Source of the DNA: Paractinoplanes rishiriensis
Lineage (GTDB): Bacteria > Actinomycetota > Actinomycetes > Mycobacteriales > Micromonosporaceae
Assembly: GCF_016862375.1 (NCBI RefSeq)
Contig: NZ_BOMV01000055.1
Location: forward strand, 1 to 64,000
Reading direction: 5' to 3'
Length of the DNA stretch: 64,000 nucleotides
Of this stretch, positions 18,395-27,166 are shown in pieces. The position numbers were made by a program, and so were the translations under genes. The notes beneath the pieces were generated by a model. It had not been told where the DNA came from. It was given only the letters and a program-made list of their open reading frames with translations, and did no database searches. Within the stretch, counting starts at the first letter, position 1. The number at the start of each line of letters is the position of its first letter.

Positions 18395-19249
18395 CTAAGG
18401 CGTGGCCAGTCCGGCGAAGGCGCGGGCCGCCGGGGTCAGGGTGCGCCGGCTGACCATCGCGACCCGCAGGTGCGTGACCGGGTGGATCGGCACGACTTCG
18501 GCGCCGGCCCGGCGGGCCAGCTCCGACCATCCCGCGGGCAGGATGGCGTCGCCCACCCCGGCCAGAACCAGAGGAAGGAGGGACGTACGGTGGGCAACCT
18601 CGGCGACCAGCCGGGCCCCCGCGGTCTCGGCCAGTTGCCGCATCAGCGAACCGCGCTGCGACACGATCAGCCGGTGCCCGCCGAGGTCGGCGACCGTGAC
18701 CCGGTCCCGGCCGGCGAACCGCCCGCCGGGCGCGGTGACCAGCATCAGCGGCTGGTCCGCGAGGGGCACCACGCCGAGGCCGGCGGCCTGGATCAGGTCC
18801 GGGCCGCCGAGCAGGCCGATCTCGGCCGCGCCGGTGCGCACCGCGTCCACCACCTCGTCCGGTACGAAGGCGGCCGCCACGCTGACCGCCACGTCCGGGT
18901 GGGCCGCGGTGAACCGCCGCATCAGGGTGGCCAGCGGCTCCACGGCCGGCGACGGCATCGCGACGATCTCGACCCGGCCGCTGCCGACGCCCTTGATCGC
19001 GTCGACGGTGGCCTGCGCGGTGGCCAGGTCGCGGATCACCTGGCGGGCCGGGCCGACCAGTTGCCGGCCGGCGTCGCTGAGGACCACGCCGCGGCCGACC
19101 CGGTGGAACAGCACGACGCCGAGTTCCCGTTCCAGGCCGGCGATCGCCTGGGACAGCGACGGCTGCGCGATGAACAGCTGCTCGGCCGCCTTGCCGACGC
19201 CCTCGGCGTCGACCACGGCGAGGAAGTAGCGCAGCTGGCGGGCGTCCAC
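18395..19249 (-). CDS. LysR family transcriptional regulator
   Basis: A 284-residue regulator. The N-terminal helix-turn-helix (residues 1-60) reads ARQLRYFLAVVDAEGVGKAA and QPSLSQAIAGLERELG, and a periplasmic-binding-like effector domain follows (about 90-284). The GTG at 19249 follows AGG at 5 bases and lies 5 bases after the tartrate/malate dehydrogenase stop. Regulator and enzyme therefore share a transcript, an unusual order for LysR genes, which are more often divergent. A matching T-N11-A site lies ahead of the enzyme gene, so it probably controls its own operon. Confidence 0.9.
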   Translation of the reverse strand: MDARQLRYFLAVVDAEGVGKAAEQLFIAQPSLSQAIAGLERELGVVLFHRVGRGVVLSDAGRQLVGPARQVIRDLATAQATVDAIKGVGSGRVEIVAMPSPAVEPLATLMRRFTAAHPDVAVSVAAAFVPDEVVDAVRTGAAEIGLLGGPDLIQAAGLGVVPLADQPLMLVTAPGGRFAGRDRVTVADLGGHRLIVSQRGSLMRQLAETAGARLVAEVAHRTSLLPLVLAGVGDAILPAGWSELARRAGAEVVPIHPVTHLRVAMVSRRTLTPAARAFAGLATP

Positions 19250-19254
19250 CGGAC

Positions 19255-20334
19255 CTAGTGTCGCAGCTCCCCGATGATCGCCGCGGTCATCTCGGCGGTG
19301 GTCGCGGTGCCGCCCACGTCGCCGGTCAGCACGCCCGAGGCGGTGGCCGCGGCGATCGCGTCCTCCAGCCGCCGGGCCTCGCCGGCCAGGCCGAGGTGCG
19401 CCAGCATCAGCGCGCCGCTGGCGATCGCGCCGATCGGGTTGCTCACCCCGCGCCCGGCGATGTCCGGCGCCGAGCCGTGCACCGGCTCGAACATGCTCGG
19501 GAAGCGGCGCTCCGGGTTCAGGTTGGCGCTGGCGGCCAGGCCGAGGCTGCCGGCCAGCGCCGAGCCCAGGTCGGACAGGATGTCGGCGTGCAGGTTGGAG
19601 GCGACCACGACGGACAGGTCCTCGGGCTTGAGCACGAACTTGGCGCTCATCGCGTCGACCAGCACGCTCTCGGTGGCGACGTCCGGGTAGTCGAGCGCGA
19701 CCCGGCGGAACACCTCGTCCCACAACACCATGCCGTGCTGCTGGGCATTCGACTTGGTCACGCTGGAGACCTTTTTGACCGTACGGGTCCGGGCCAGCTC
19801 GAACGCGAAGCGGATGATCCGCTCACAGCCCTTCTCGCTGAACAGGGCCGTCTGCAGCGCGATCTCGTTGCCCGGCCCGCGCCCGGACAGGTTGCGGCCG
19901 CCGTAGCCGGCGTACTCCCCCTCGCTGTTCTCCCGGACCACCACCCAGTCCAGCTCGACCTCGCCGGCCTTGCGCAGCGGGCTGACCACGCCCGGCAGGA
20001 ACTTCACCGGCCGCACGTTGGCCCACTGGTCGAAGTTCTGCGCGATGTTCAGCCGCAGCCCCCACAGGCTGATGTGGTCGGGCACGTTGCCCCAGCCCAC
20101 CGCGCCGAAATAGACGGCGTCGAACTCCTGGAGCGTCGCCAGCCCGTCCGGGTCCATCATCCGGCCGGTCTTCTCGTAGTACTCACAGCCCCACGGGAAC
20201 TCCTCCCAGTCGAACGCGAACTTCCCGCCCGACTGCGCGGCCATCGCGTCGAGCACCTCGCGCCCGGCCGCCACCACCTCTTTGCCCACACCGTCTGCCG
20301 GAACCGCCGCGATCTTGAAAGTCTGCTCAGCCAT
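19255..20334 (-). CDS. Tartrate dehydrogenase / D-malate dehydrogenase family
   Basis: A 359-residue NAD-dependent beta-decarboxylating dehydrogenase of the isopropylmalate/isocitrate superfamily. The long tartrate-type insert GRMMDPDGLATLQEFDAVYF, RENSEGEYAG, KSNAQQHG and the metal-binding block NLHADILSDLGSALAGSLG are seen. Family members act on L-tartrate, meso-tartrate and D-malate, and the exact substrate cannot be fixed (TtuC or DmlA). The ATG at 20334 has a perfect GGAGG. It is first in a two-gene operon with its LysR regulator; the operator lies at 20393-20407. Confidence 0.88.
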   Translation of the reverse strand: MAEQTFKIAAVPADGVGKEVVAAGREVLDAMAAQSGGKFAFDWEEFPWGCEYYEKTGRMMDPDGLATLQEFDAVYFGAVGWGNVPDHISLWGLRLNIAQNFDQWANVRPVKFLPGVVSPLRKAGEVELDWVVVRENSEGEYAGYGGRNLSGRGPGNEIALQTALFSEKGCERIIRFAFELARTRTVKKVSSVTKSNAQQHGMVLWDEVFRRVALDYPDVATESVLVDAMSAKFVLKPEDLSVVVASNLHADILSDLGSALAGSLGLAASANLNPERRFPSMFEPVHGSAPDIAGRGVSNPIGAIASGALMLAHLGLAGEARRLEDAIAAATASGVLTGDVGGTATTAEMTAAIIGELRH

Positions 20335-20392
20335 ACCTCCATGCAAGCAAGACCGTCATCGATAGGTCCAAGACGAATTTCCGATCCGGCTC

Positions 20393-20407
20393 ATAGGGAC
20401 TGCCTAT
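20393..20407 (-). promoter_or_regulatory. LysR-type T-N11-A operator
   Basis: On the minus strand ATAGGCAGTCCCTAT is a perfect 5-bp inverted repeat with a 5-base spacer and fits T-N11-A exactly. It lies 59-73 bases upstream of the dehydrogenase start, where LysR recognition sites usually sit. A further ATAGG half-site at 20362-20366, nearer the gene, could be the activation site. The recognition site touches the stop codon of the nitrate reductase gene. Confidence 0.6.
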
Positions 20408-23400
20408 CAATAAACGTCGCGGGCGTAGCGCTTCTGGGCGCTCAGCTGCTTCACGTATTCGTCCGGGTCGACGCGGCCGTGGGTGGCTGCTATGTCGCGG
20501 AGGGCCTGGTCGACGTCCTTGGCCATCCGGCTCGCGTCGCCGCAGACGTAGAGGTGGGCGCCGTCGTTCAGCCACTGCCACAGTTGGGCGCCGTGTTCGC
20601 GCATCCGGTCCTGGACGTACACCTTGCTTCGCTGGTCGCGGGAGAAGGCCAGGTCCAGCCTGGTCAGGATGCCCTGGGTGCGCAGCTCCTCGAGCTCGGT
20701 GGCGTAGTAGAAGTCGGTCGCGCGGCGTTGCTCGCCGAAGAACAGCCAGTTCGGGCCGGTGGCGCCGCGGGCCTGACGCTCGCGCAGGAAGCCCAGAAAG
20801 GGGGCGACTCCGGTGCCTGGGCCGACCATGATCATCGGGGTGGACGGGTCGGTGGGCGGGCGGAAGTGCGGCGAGCGCTGGACGAAGACCGGGACCTCGC
20901 CGGCGGTGTCGGCCAGGAACGTCGAGCAGACGCCCTTGCGGGGCCGGCCGTTGAGGTTGTCGAAGCGCACCACCGAGACCGTCAGGCTCACCCGGTCCGG
21001 CTCGGTCAGCGGGGTCGACGAGATCGAGTAGAGCCTCGGCTGCAGGCGCTTGAGCACGTCGGCCCACTCCTGCGCGGCCGCCCGGACCGGGTACTCGGCA
21101 ATCAGGTCGGCGGCCTGCCGGCCCCACGCCCACTTGGCCAGCTCACCCTTGTTGTCCGGGCGGAGCAGGGTTTTCAGGTACGCGTCGCCGCTGCGCTCGG
21201 CGAGGAAGCGGAGCAGGTCGGGGGTGATCCGGGTGATGTCCAGGTCGCGGCGCAGCGCCTCGGCCAGCGGTCGTTCGCCCGGCTGGCCGAGGTCCACGGT
21301 CTGGTCGGCGCGCAGGCCGGTCACGTCCAGCCATTCCTGCACCAGGTCGGGGCAGTTGCTCGGCCAGATGCCCAGCGCGTCGCCGGCCGCGTACTCCAGG
21401 CCGCCGCCGGTGTCGAACGTGAACCGCCGCACCTCCTTGGCCGAGCCCGGGCCGCTGAGCAGTTCGTTGCCGCACAGCGCGGCGGTCAGCGGCGCGGCCC
21501 GGGTGGGCTGCGGCACCGGCTCGGCGACCGGTGCGGTCAGCGCCACCACCACCTGGTCTAGCCATCCGTTCGCGTCGTCCTCGAAGTCGGGTTCGCAGTC
21601 CACCCGCGGGGCGATCCGGACCGCGCCCAGTTCGGCGAGCCGGTCGTCGAGGCGGCGGCCGTGCCCGCAGAAGTCGTCATAGGTGGAGTCGCCGAAGGCC
21701 AGCACCGCGTACCGGCGGCCGTCCAGCCGGGGCGCGTCCGGGCCGGTCAGCGACTCCCAGAAGCCGGTGCCGTTGTCGGGTGCCTCGCCGTCGCCGAACG
21801 TGCTGGTCACGATCAGCAGGTCGGCGTCGCTCTCCAGCAGGTCGGCGGCCGGCCCGTCCATGCCGCGCAGGCTGGCCGGGCGCCCGGCGTCGGCCAGCCG
21901 CCGGCCGACCGCCTGGGCGAAGTCCTCGGCGTTGCCGGTCTGCGAGGCCCAGAGCACCTGGAGGCGCCGGGTCGCGGCCGATGCCGGCGCGGCGGCCGGC
22001 ACCGCGGTGCGGCCGAACGTAGCGGCCAGCATCCCGTTGAGCCAGGCCGCCGTGCCGGCGTCGAACGGCGCGTTGGCCGGCAGCAGCGGCGGCAGCACCG
22101 GATCGGCGGTGAGCGCGCCCATCGCCGTCATGAACCCGGACAGGTACTGGCGCTGGTTGTCGTCGAGGGCCGGCGGGGTGAGTGCGAGCCCGAGCATGGC
22201 GTGCAGCGGCTCGGCCGGACGGCTGTCGACCACCGGCACCGGCGTCAACGCCACCGCGCAGACCTTGAGCTCCGGCTGGAACGAGAGCGGGTCGACGGCG
22301 TCGCTGGTCACCGCGTTGACGCTCACGTACTCGCCGAACAGGTCGTTCCAGTGGAACGGGGCGAAGCAGTTGCCGGGCTGCACGCGCTCGGTCAGTTCGG
22401 CCGGCAGCACCGCCCGGCCCCGCCGCGAGGTGATCTCCACGGGGGCGCCGGCCGCGATACCGAGCCGCGCCGCGTCCGAGGGATGAATCTCGACGTACGG
22501 GCCCGGATTGAGCTTGTTGAGCTTGGCGACCTTGCCGGTCTTGGTGAGCGTGTGCCACTGGTGCTGGAGCCGGCCGGTGTTGAGCACGAACGGGTAGTCG
22601 TCGTCGGGCAGTTCGGCGGCCGGCAGATGCGGCCGTGGGTGGAACACGGCTCGTCCGTTCGCGGTCGCGAAGGTCAGTCCGGACCCGCCGTCGCGGTAGC
22701 GGATCGGGTTTCGCGTACCGGAACCCGGCGGAGCCGGCCATTGCACGGGCCCGGCGGCAAGCCGCTCGTAGCTCACCCCCCGCAGGTCATAGCCGGTCTG
22801 CGGGTTCCAGAACTGCTTGATCTCCTCGAGGATCTCGGCGGCGCTGCGATAGTCGAACGCGTCCGCGAAACCCATCTCGGCGGCGACCCGCGCGATCAGC
22901 TGCCAGTCCGGCAGCGCCTGCCCCGGCGGGTCGACCGCCTGCGGCACCAGCGTCAGGTTGCGCTCGGAGTTGATCATGATGCCGTCCGCCTCCGACCACA
23001 TGGCGGCGGGCAGGGCGATGTCGGCGTACGCGTTGGTCTCGGTCTCGGCGAACGCGTCCTGGGTGACCACGAACTCGGCGGCCTCCAGACCCGCGATGAC
23101 GGTGCGGCGGTTGCCCACCGAGGCGACCGGGTTGGTGCAGATGATCCAGCAGGCCTTGATGTGTCCCTCGGCCATCCGCTCGAACATCTCGACGGTGCCC
23201 TTGCCCACCTCGGTGCGCAGCGTGCCGGCCGGCAGGGCCCAGGCGTTCTCGACGAACTCGCGGTCGGCCGGCACCAGCACGGACCGCTGCCCCGGCAGGC
23301 CCGGCCCCATGTAGCCCATCTCCCGGCCGCCCATCGCGTTCGGCTGCCCGGTCAGCGAGAACGGCCCGCTGCCGGTCCGGCAGATGGCGCCGGTCGCCAG

Positions 23401-24354
23401 GTGCAGGTTGCAGATCGCGTTGGTGTTCCAGGTGCCGTGGGTGCTCTGGTTGAGCCCCATCGTCCACAGGGTGACCCAGTTGCCGGCCGCGCCGATCCAC
23501 TCGGCCGCCTGCCGGATGCTCTCCTCGCTCAGACCCGTTTCCTGGGAGACGTACGACGGGGAGTAGCCGGCGAGAAAATCCGGCATCCCCGCCCATCCGT
23601 CGGTGTACGCCGCGATGAAGTCCTCGTCGATGTCGCCGTTCGCGACCAGCAGGTGCAGCAGCCCGTTGAGCAGGGCGAGATCCGTCCCGGGCCGGATCGG
23701 GAGGAACAGGTCGGCCTTGTCGGCGGTGGCGCTGCGCCGGGGGTCGACGACGATCAGCCGGGCACCCGCCTTGAGCCGGTCGAGCATCCGCAGGAAGAGA
23801 ATCGGGTGACAGTCCGCCATGTTCGACCCGATCACCAGGAACAGGTCGGCGTGATCCAGGTCGTCGTACGACCCCGGCGGCCCGTCCGCGCCCAGCGACA
23901 GCTTGTAGCCGGTGCCGGCGCTGGCCATGCACAGCCGCGAGTTCGACTCGATCTGGTTGGTCCGCAGGAAGCCCTTGGCCAGCTTGTTCGCCAGGTACTG
24001 CGCCTCCAGGGTCATCTGCCCTGAGACGTAGAGCGCCACCGCGTCCGGGCCGTGCTCGTCGACGATCGCCCGCAGCCGGCGCGCGGTCGCACTGATCGCG
24101 GCGTCCACGTCCCGCCGGGCGGGCGCCTCGTCCCGCGCGCCGCGGACCAGGGCGGTGTCCAGCCGCCCCGGCGCCGCCAGCATGTCCGCGCTGGTGGCTC
24201 CCTTGGTGCACAGCCGTCCCGCGTTCGCCGGGTGATCCCGGTCACCGCGAGCCTTGACCGCCAGCCGCCGTCCGTCCGGCCCGCGCGCGACGTCGAGCAC
24301 CATCCCGCAGCCCACGCCGCAATACCCGCAGACCGTCCTGACCTGCGTGCCCAC
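20407..24354 (-). CDS. Fused assimilatory nitrate reductase / CysJ-type flavoprotein reductase
   Basis: A 1315-residue single-chain enzyme. Residues 1-690 are a molybdopterin nitrate reductase (NasA/NarB type) with Cys9, Cys12, Cys16 and Cys49 for a 4Fe-4S cluster and a C-terminal molydopterin-dinucleotide-binding domain. Residues about 795-1315 are a sulfite-reductase-alpha-like diflavin module: flavodoxin ([15 protein letters not shown]), FAD site [14 protein letters not shown] sites [14 protein letters not shown] and [13 protein letters not shown], and the terminal YARDVY of this family. Electrons would pass from NADPH through FAD and FMN to the cluster and molybdenum within one chain, reducing nitrate to nitrite in the cytosol. 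The GTG at 24354 follows AGGA. A nitrite reductase is not nearby. Confidence 0.92.
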   Translation of the reverse strand: MGTQVRTVCGYCGVGCGMVLDVARGPDGRRLAVKARGDRDHPANAGRLCTKGATSADMLAAPGRLDTALVRGARDEAPARRDVDAAISATARRLRAIVDEHGPDAVALYVSGQMTLEAQYLANKLAKGFLRTNQIESNSRLCMASAGTGYKLSLGADGPPGSYDDLDHADLFLVIGSNMADCHPILFLRMLDRLKAGARLIVVDPRRSATADKADLFLPIRPGTDLALLNGLLHLLVANGDIDEDFIAAYTDGWAGMPDFLAGYSPSYVSQETGLSEESIRQAAEWIGAAGNWVTLWTMGLNQSTHGTWNTNAICNLHLATGAICRTGSGPFSLTGQPNAMGGREMGYMGPGLPGQRSVLVPADREFVENAWALPAGTLRTEVGKGTVEMFERMAEGHIKACWIICTNPVASVGNRRTVIAGLEAAEFVVTQDAFAETETNAYADIALPAAMWSEADGIMINSERNLTLVPQAVDPPGQALPDWQLIARVAAEMGFADAFDYRSAAEILEEIKQFWNPQTGYDLRGVSYERLAAGPVQWPAPPGSGTRNPIRYRDGGSGLTFATANGRAVFHPRPHLPAAELPDDDYPFVLNTGRLQHQWHTLTKTGKVAKLNKLNPGPYVEIHPSDAARLGIAAGAPVEITSRRGRAVLPAELTERVQPGNCFAPFHWNDLFGEYVSVNAVTSDAVDPLSFQPELKVCAVALTPVPVVDSRPAEPLHAMLGLALTPPALDDNQRQYLSGFMTAMGALTADPVLPPLLPANAPFDAGTAAWLNGMLAATFGRTAVPAAAPASAATRRLQVLWASQTGNAEDFAQAVGRRLADAGRPASLRGMDGPAADLLESDADLLIVTSTFGDGEAPDNGTGFWESLTGPDAPRLDGRRYAVLAFGDSTYDDFCGHGRRLDDRLAELGAVRIAPRVDCEPDFEDDANGWLDQVVVALTAPVAEPVPQPTRAAPLTAALCGNELLSGPGSAKEVRRFTFDTGGGLEYAAGDALGIWPSNCPDLVQEWLDVTGLRADQTVDLGQPGERPLAEALRRDLDITRITPDLLRFLAERSGDAYLKTLLRPDNKGELAKWAWGRQAADLIAEYPVRAAAQEWADVLKRLQPRLYSISSTPLTEPDRVSLTVSVVRFDNLNGRPRKGVCSTFLADTAGEVPVFVQRSPHFRPPTDPSTPMIMVGPGTGVAPFLGFLRERQARGATGPNWLFFGEQRRATDFYYATELEELRTQGILTRLDLAFSRDQRSKVYVQDRMREHGAQLWQWLNDGAHLYVCGDASRMAKDVDQALRDIAATHGRVDPDEYVKQLSAQKRYARDVY

Positions 24355-24438
24355 ATGTTTCCTCTCGACCGGCGACCACCTGCACCCACACGCTAGATGC
24401 AGGCCGTTTCCGGCCGGTCAATCGTTTGTGCGAGCCCG

Positions 24439-24454
24439 GTTACTCACCCCTCAC
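24439..24454 (-). promoter_or_regulatory. Possible GlnR box upstream of nitrate reductase
   Basis: On the minus strand GTGAGGGGTGAGTAAC fits the actinobacterial GlnR pattern GTnAc-n6-GnAAc with one mismatch. It lies 85-100 bases before the nitrate reductase start. GlnR control of nitrate assimilation is established in streptomycetes and mycobacteria; its use here is inferred. Confidence 0.4.
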
Positions 24455-24496
24455 CGAGCAGCCCCGGGCGTTGTGACCATCGGTCATGCTGGAGTG

Positions 24497-24871
24497 GTGC
24501 GGCTGATCCTCAACATCCTGTGGTTCATCTTCGGCAGCGGCTTCCTGCTCGGCATCGCGTACGGCATTGCCGCCCTGATCTGCTTCGTCCTGATCGTCAC
24601 CATCCCGTTCGGCGTGGCCTCGCTGCGTCTCGCGGTCTACTCGCTGTGGCCGTTCGGCCGCACCGTGGTGAGCCGCCCGTCCGCGGGCGTGGCGTCCGGC
24701 ATCGCGAACATCCTGTGGGTGGTGCTGGCGGGCTGGTGGCTGGCGCTGACCCACCTGGTCACCGGCGTGGCGCAGTGCATCACCATCATCGGCATCCCGT
24801 TCGGCATCGCGAACTTCAAGCTGGTGCCGGTGGCCTTCTGGCCGCTGGGCCGCGAGATCGTCGACCTGTAG
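24497..24871 (+). CDS. YccF domain inner-membrane protein
   Basis: A 124-residue membrane protein made of two copies of the YccF domain. ILNILWFIFGSG opens the first (residues 4-15) and IANILWVVLAG the second (about 71-81). Each is followed by a LWPFGR or FWPLGR element (about 52-57 and 114-119). Function is unknown across the family. The GTG at 24497 matches family starts; GGAG overlaps the region directly upstream, and GTG codons at 24494 or 24473 are alternatives. It is divergent from the nitrate reductase. Confidence 0.82.
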   Translation: MRLILNILWFIFGSGFLLGIAYGIAALICFVLIVTIPFGVASLRLAVYSLWPFGRTVVSRPSAGVASGIANILWVVLAGWWLALTHLVTGVAQCITIIGIPFGIANFKLVPVAFWPLGREIVDL

Positions 24872-24878
24872 GCGCTGG

Positions 24879-25562
24879 TCAGCGCGCGGCGGCCAGAGCG
24901 GCGTCCAGGGCCGGCGCCAGCCAGGTGGTCAGGGCGGGCGGCTGCACCGCGGCGCCGGGCGCGCCGTCGTGGCCGGGCACGGACTGCAGGCCCAGCCAGC
25001 CGGTGTCGGTGGCCAGCCATTCGACGGTGCCGTAGGTGGTGCCGTCCGCACTGGTCACGGTGGCCGCCAAGGAGCCCTGGGCGCCGCCCGGCAGCGGCGG
25101 CCGCGGACGGCGGCCCGCGGTGCCGGCCGGCGAGGCGTAGGCCGGGACGACGTCCGGGAAATCGGCCCGGTGAGGCGCCGGGACGGCTCCGGCCAGCTCG
25201 GTGCCGAGCTCCCACGCCGGGAACAGGGCCAGCTCCAGGTCGCCGTCGTCCAGCTGGCGCAGCGAGGCGGCCAGGCCGCCGGACACGGCGAACAGCGCAG
25301 TGCTGGCCTGATGCGGCAGGGTCACCTCGATGTGCACGGTCGCATCCGGCCTGGCCAGCACGGTCAGGGTGGCGGCCACCGCCGGGACCGGGGTGTCGTC
25401 GCCGTCGACCAGGCCGCGGCGGCGCAGGACCGCGTCGGCGGTGGCCGGCCAGGCGTCCGGGTCGGCGGCCGGCTCCGGGAGCACCATGCCGGGTGGCAGC
25501 GCGACGCCGGCCTGGGTGGCCAGGAGCGACAACTCGGCGGCGGAGAGGGTGACGCGGTGCAT
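24879..25562 (-). CDS. Unknown 227-residue protein, weakly EspG-like
   Basis: A cytosolic protein of unrecognised function. It opens with HRVTLSAAELSLLATQAGV, and its middle holds alternating strands (VHIEVTLPHQASTALFAVSG) and acidic turns. The overall alpha/beta pattern and the position of LFPAWELGTELA recall ESX-associated EspG-like proteins of actinomycetes, but the resemblance is loose and no ESX genes are nearby. The ATG at 25562 has AGGAG about 12 bases upstream. It is convergent with the YccF gene. Confidence 0.6.
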   Translation of the reverse strand: MHRVTLSAAELSLLATQAGVALPPGMVLPEPAADPDAWPATADAVLRRRGLVDGDDTPVPAVAATLTVLARPDATVHIEVTLPHQASTALFAVSGGLAASLRQLDDGDLELALFPAWELGTELAGAVPAPHRADFPDVVPAYASPAGTAGRRPRPPLPGGAQGSLAATVTSADGTTYGTVEWLATDTGWLGLQSVPGHDGAPGAAVQPPALTTWLAPALDAALAAAR

Positions 25563-25796
25563 CCGGTGCGGCCACTCCTGTCGCGCGAATCGGTCACTGG
25601 GCGGGGCACAGTCTAAACCGGAACACGGTCGCGCCGAGGCCCCGGGGAACAGCACTGGGGAGTTACCGCCGGATAACCAGCGGTGATTGGCACAACGATT
25701 GGCGTCGCTCTGTCGTTGCACCCTCATGGTGCGCAAACACAGTGATGTGCAAAGCTGCGCGCTACATCTGCACGACTGATTGCCCGGAGGCCCTGC

Positions 25797-26597
25797 ATGG
25801 CTTCGTTCCTCTTCTTTGTTGCCGGGGTCGTGATCGGCCTGCTCGGCGGCTGGGTGCTGTGGGGGCGCCGCGCCGCCGACAAGCCGTCCGCCTCGACGCC
25901 GGCCAAGTCCGCCACGACGCCCACCTCGACGGTCACCGCTCCGAAGGACGTGACCACCGCGCAGATCCCGTCGGCGAAGTCCACCGACGACACACCGGCC
26001 GCCGACCGCGAGCCGGCTACGAACACCAAGGCCGTGACCGTTCCGGCGGCGACCGCGACGGCGCTGGGCCCGGCGGCCGAGCCCGACCTCAAGCCGGCCC
26101 CCGTCGCCCAGCCCATCGCCCAGCCCGTCGCCGAGCCCGTCGCCGAGCCCGAGCCAGCCGCGACGACCCCGGTCGCGGAACCGGTCGCGGAACCGGTGGC
26201 CGAGCCCGACCCGGTCGTCGTGCCGAAACAGGCCACCGAGCCCATCGCCGCGGTGGCCGACCTGCCGGAGCCGGTCGCGGCCGAGCCCGCGGTCACCGAG
26301 CCGCTCGTCACACCAGCCGAGCCGGTCGTCACTCCGGCCGAGCCGGTCGTCACTCCGGCCGAGCCGGAGAAGCCGGCCCCGGTGGCGGTCGCGGTGGCCG
26401 ACGACCTCACCCGGATCGCCGGCATCGGCCCGAAGATCGCCACGGCGCTGGCCGCCGCCGGCATCACCACCTACCAGCAGGTGGCCGACGCCGACGTGGC
26501 CACCCTGCGCGCCGCGATCACGGCCGCCGGCCTGCGCTCGGCACCGAGCCTGGCCACCTGGCCGGAGCGCGCCAAGCTGCTGGCCGACCAGTCCTGA
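25797..26597 (+). CDS. Membrane-anchored protein with Pro-rich stalk and C-terminal helix-hairpin-helix domain
   Basis: A 266-residue protein with a single N-terminal membrane helix (ASFLFFVAGVVIGLLGGWVL, residues 2-21). A long low-complexity stalk rich in Ala, Glu, Pro and Val follows (about 25-195), with repeats such as VAEPVAEP and a nearly exact triple EPVVTPA. The C-terminus is a compact helix-hairpin-helix domain (about 200-262) carrying LTRIAGIGPKIATALAAAGI. HhH domains of this kind bind DNA or proteins, so the protein may present a nucleic-acid-binding head under the membrane. A TTGCCCGGAGG stretch precedes the ATG at 25797. The partner is unknown. Confidence 0.8.
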   Translation: MASFLFFVAGVVIGLLGGWVLWGRRAADKPSASTPAKSATTPTSTVTAPKDVTTAQIPSAKSTDDTPAADREPATNTKAVTVPAATATALGPAAEPDLKPAPVAQPIAQPVAEPVAEPEPAATTPVAEPVAEPVAEPDPVVVPKQATEPIAAVADLPEPVAAEPAVTEPLVTPAEPVVTPAEPVVTPAEPEKPAPVAVAVADDLTRIAGIGPKIATALAAAGITTYQQVADADVATLRAAITAAGLRSAPSLATWPERAKLLADQS

Positions 26598-26950
26598 CAT
26601 CCGGTTCCGGCGCGGATCGGCCGGACGGAAGGCGGCCCGGCGCGATCCATGGGGCCGGACGGGACCCAGCGGATCGCGACCCGACCCGAAAATGAATGCC
26701 CGGCGGACGGTAAATCCGCCGGGCATTTGCCTGTCCCAGGACGGCCACGCAGCCGAGCCGCAGGCCAACGCCGGTGCGCGGGCGGCAGTCAGGGTCCGGC
26801 CCGGGCGCCGCGGACTATCCGGGTCCCGTTAATGCACGAATGCAATTCCCTGAATCCGTTCAGCCGCTGTCCACCATTCGTTAATCGGGTGGTTGGTTCA
26901 TCCGCCGGGAAGGAGGTGTCCGGCGGTCGTCGTCCCGAAAACTTGCCGGC
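26598..26950. other. Gene-free stretch containing a strong terminator hairpin
   Basis: No convincing gene is seen in these 353 bases. AATGCCCGGCGGA (26695-26707) pairs perfectly over 13 bp with TCCGCCGGGCATT (26715-26727) around a 7-base loop, forming a clear terminator for the HhH gene. The remainder (26730-26950) is AT-richer than its surroundings and probably holds the promoter of the small gene at 26951. Confidence 0.75.
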
Positions 26951-27166
26951 ATGACGATCGAAGCCGAGACCGACCTTTCGGCGTACGTGCTCCACCTGCT
27001 CGACGCCCACCTGGCGGCCATGCACGATATCCGCGAGCGGATGCGGCTCGGCGGCACCATCAGTCCCGGCGCCCGGCGCACCGCCGCGCTGGACAGCATC
27101 GTGGCGGCCCGGCGATATGCGGACCGGCTCACCGGCGCGCTGGGCGATCCGCAGTCCGATCGGTGA
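26951..27166 (+). CDS. Small helical protein, unknown
   Basis: A 71-residue protein with strongly coding-like third positions and two predicted amphipathic helices (AYVLHLLDAHLAAMHDIRER, residues 11-30, and RRTAALDSIVAARRYADRL). There is no signal peptide or membrane segment. The start lacks a clear ribosome site. Its last 38 bases overlap the convergent ThrE-like gene, which is tolerable for convergent ends. Function unknown. Confidence 0.5.
   Translation: MTIEAETDLSAYVLHLLDAHLAAMHDIRERMRLGGTISPGARRTAALDSIVAARRYADRLTGALGDPQSDR

Noticed and set aside
24879-25562. Firm assignment as an ESX EspG protein
   Set aside because: Only loose pattern similarity and no ESX genes in the window; left as unknown.
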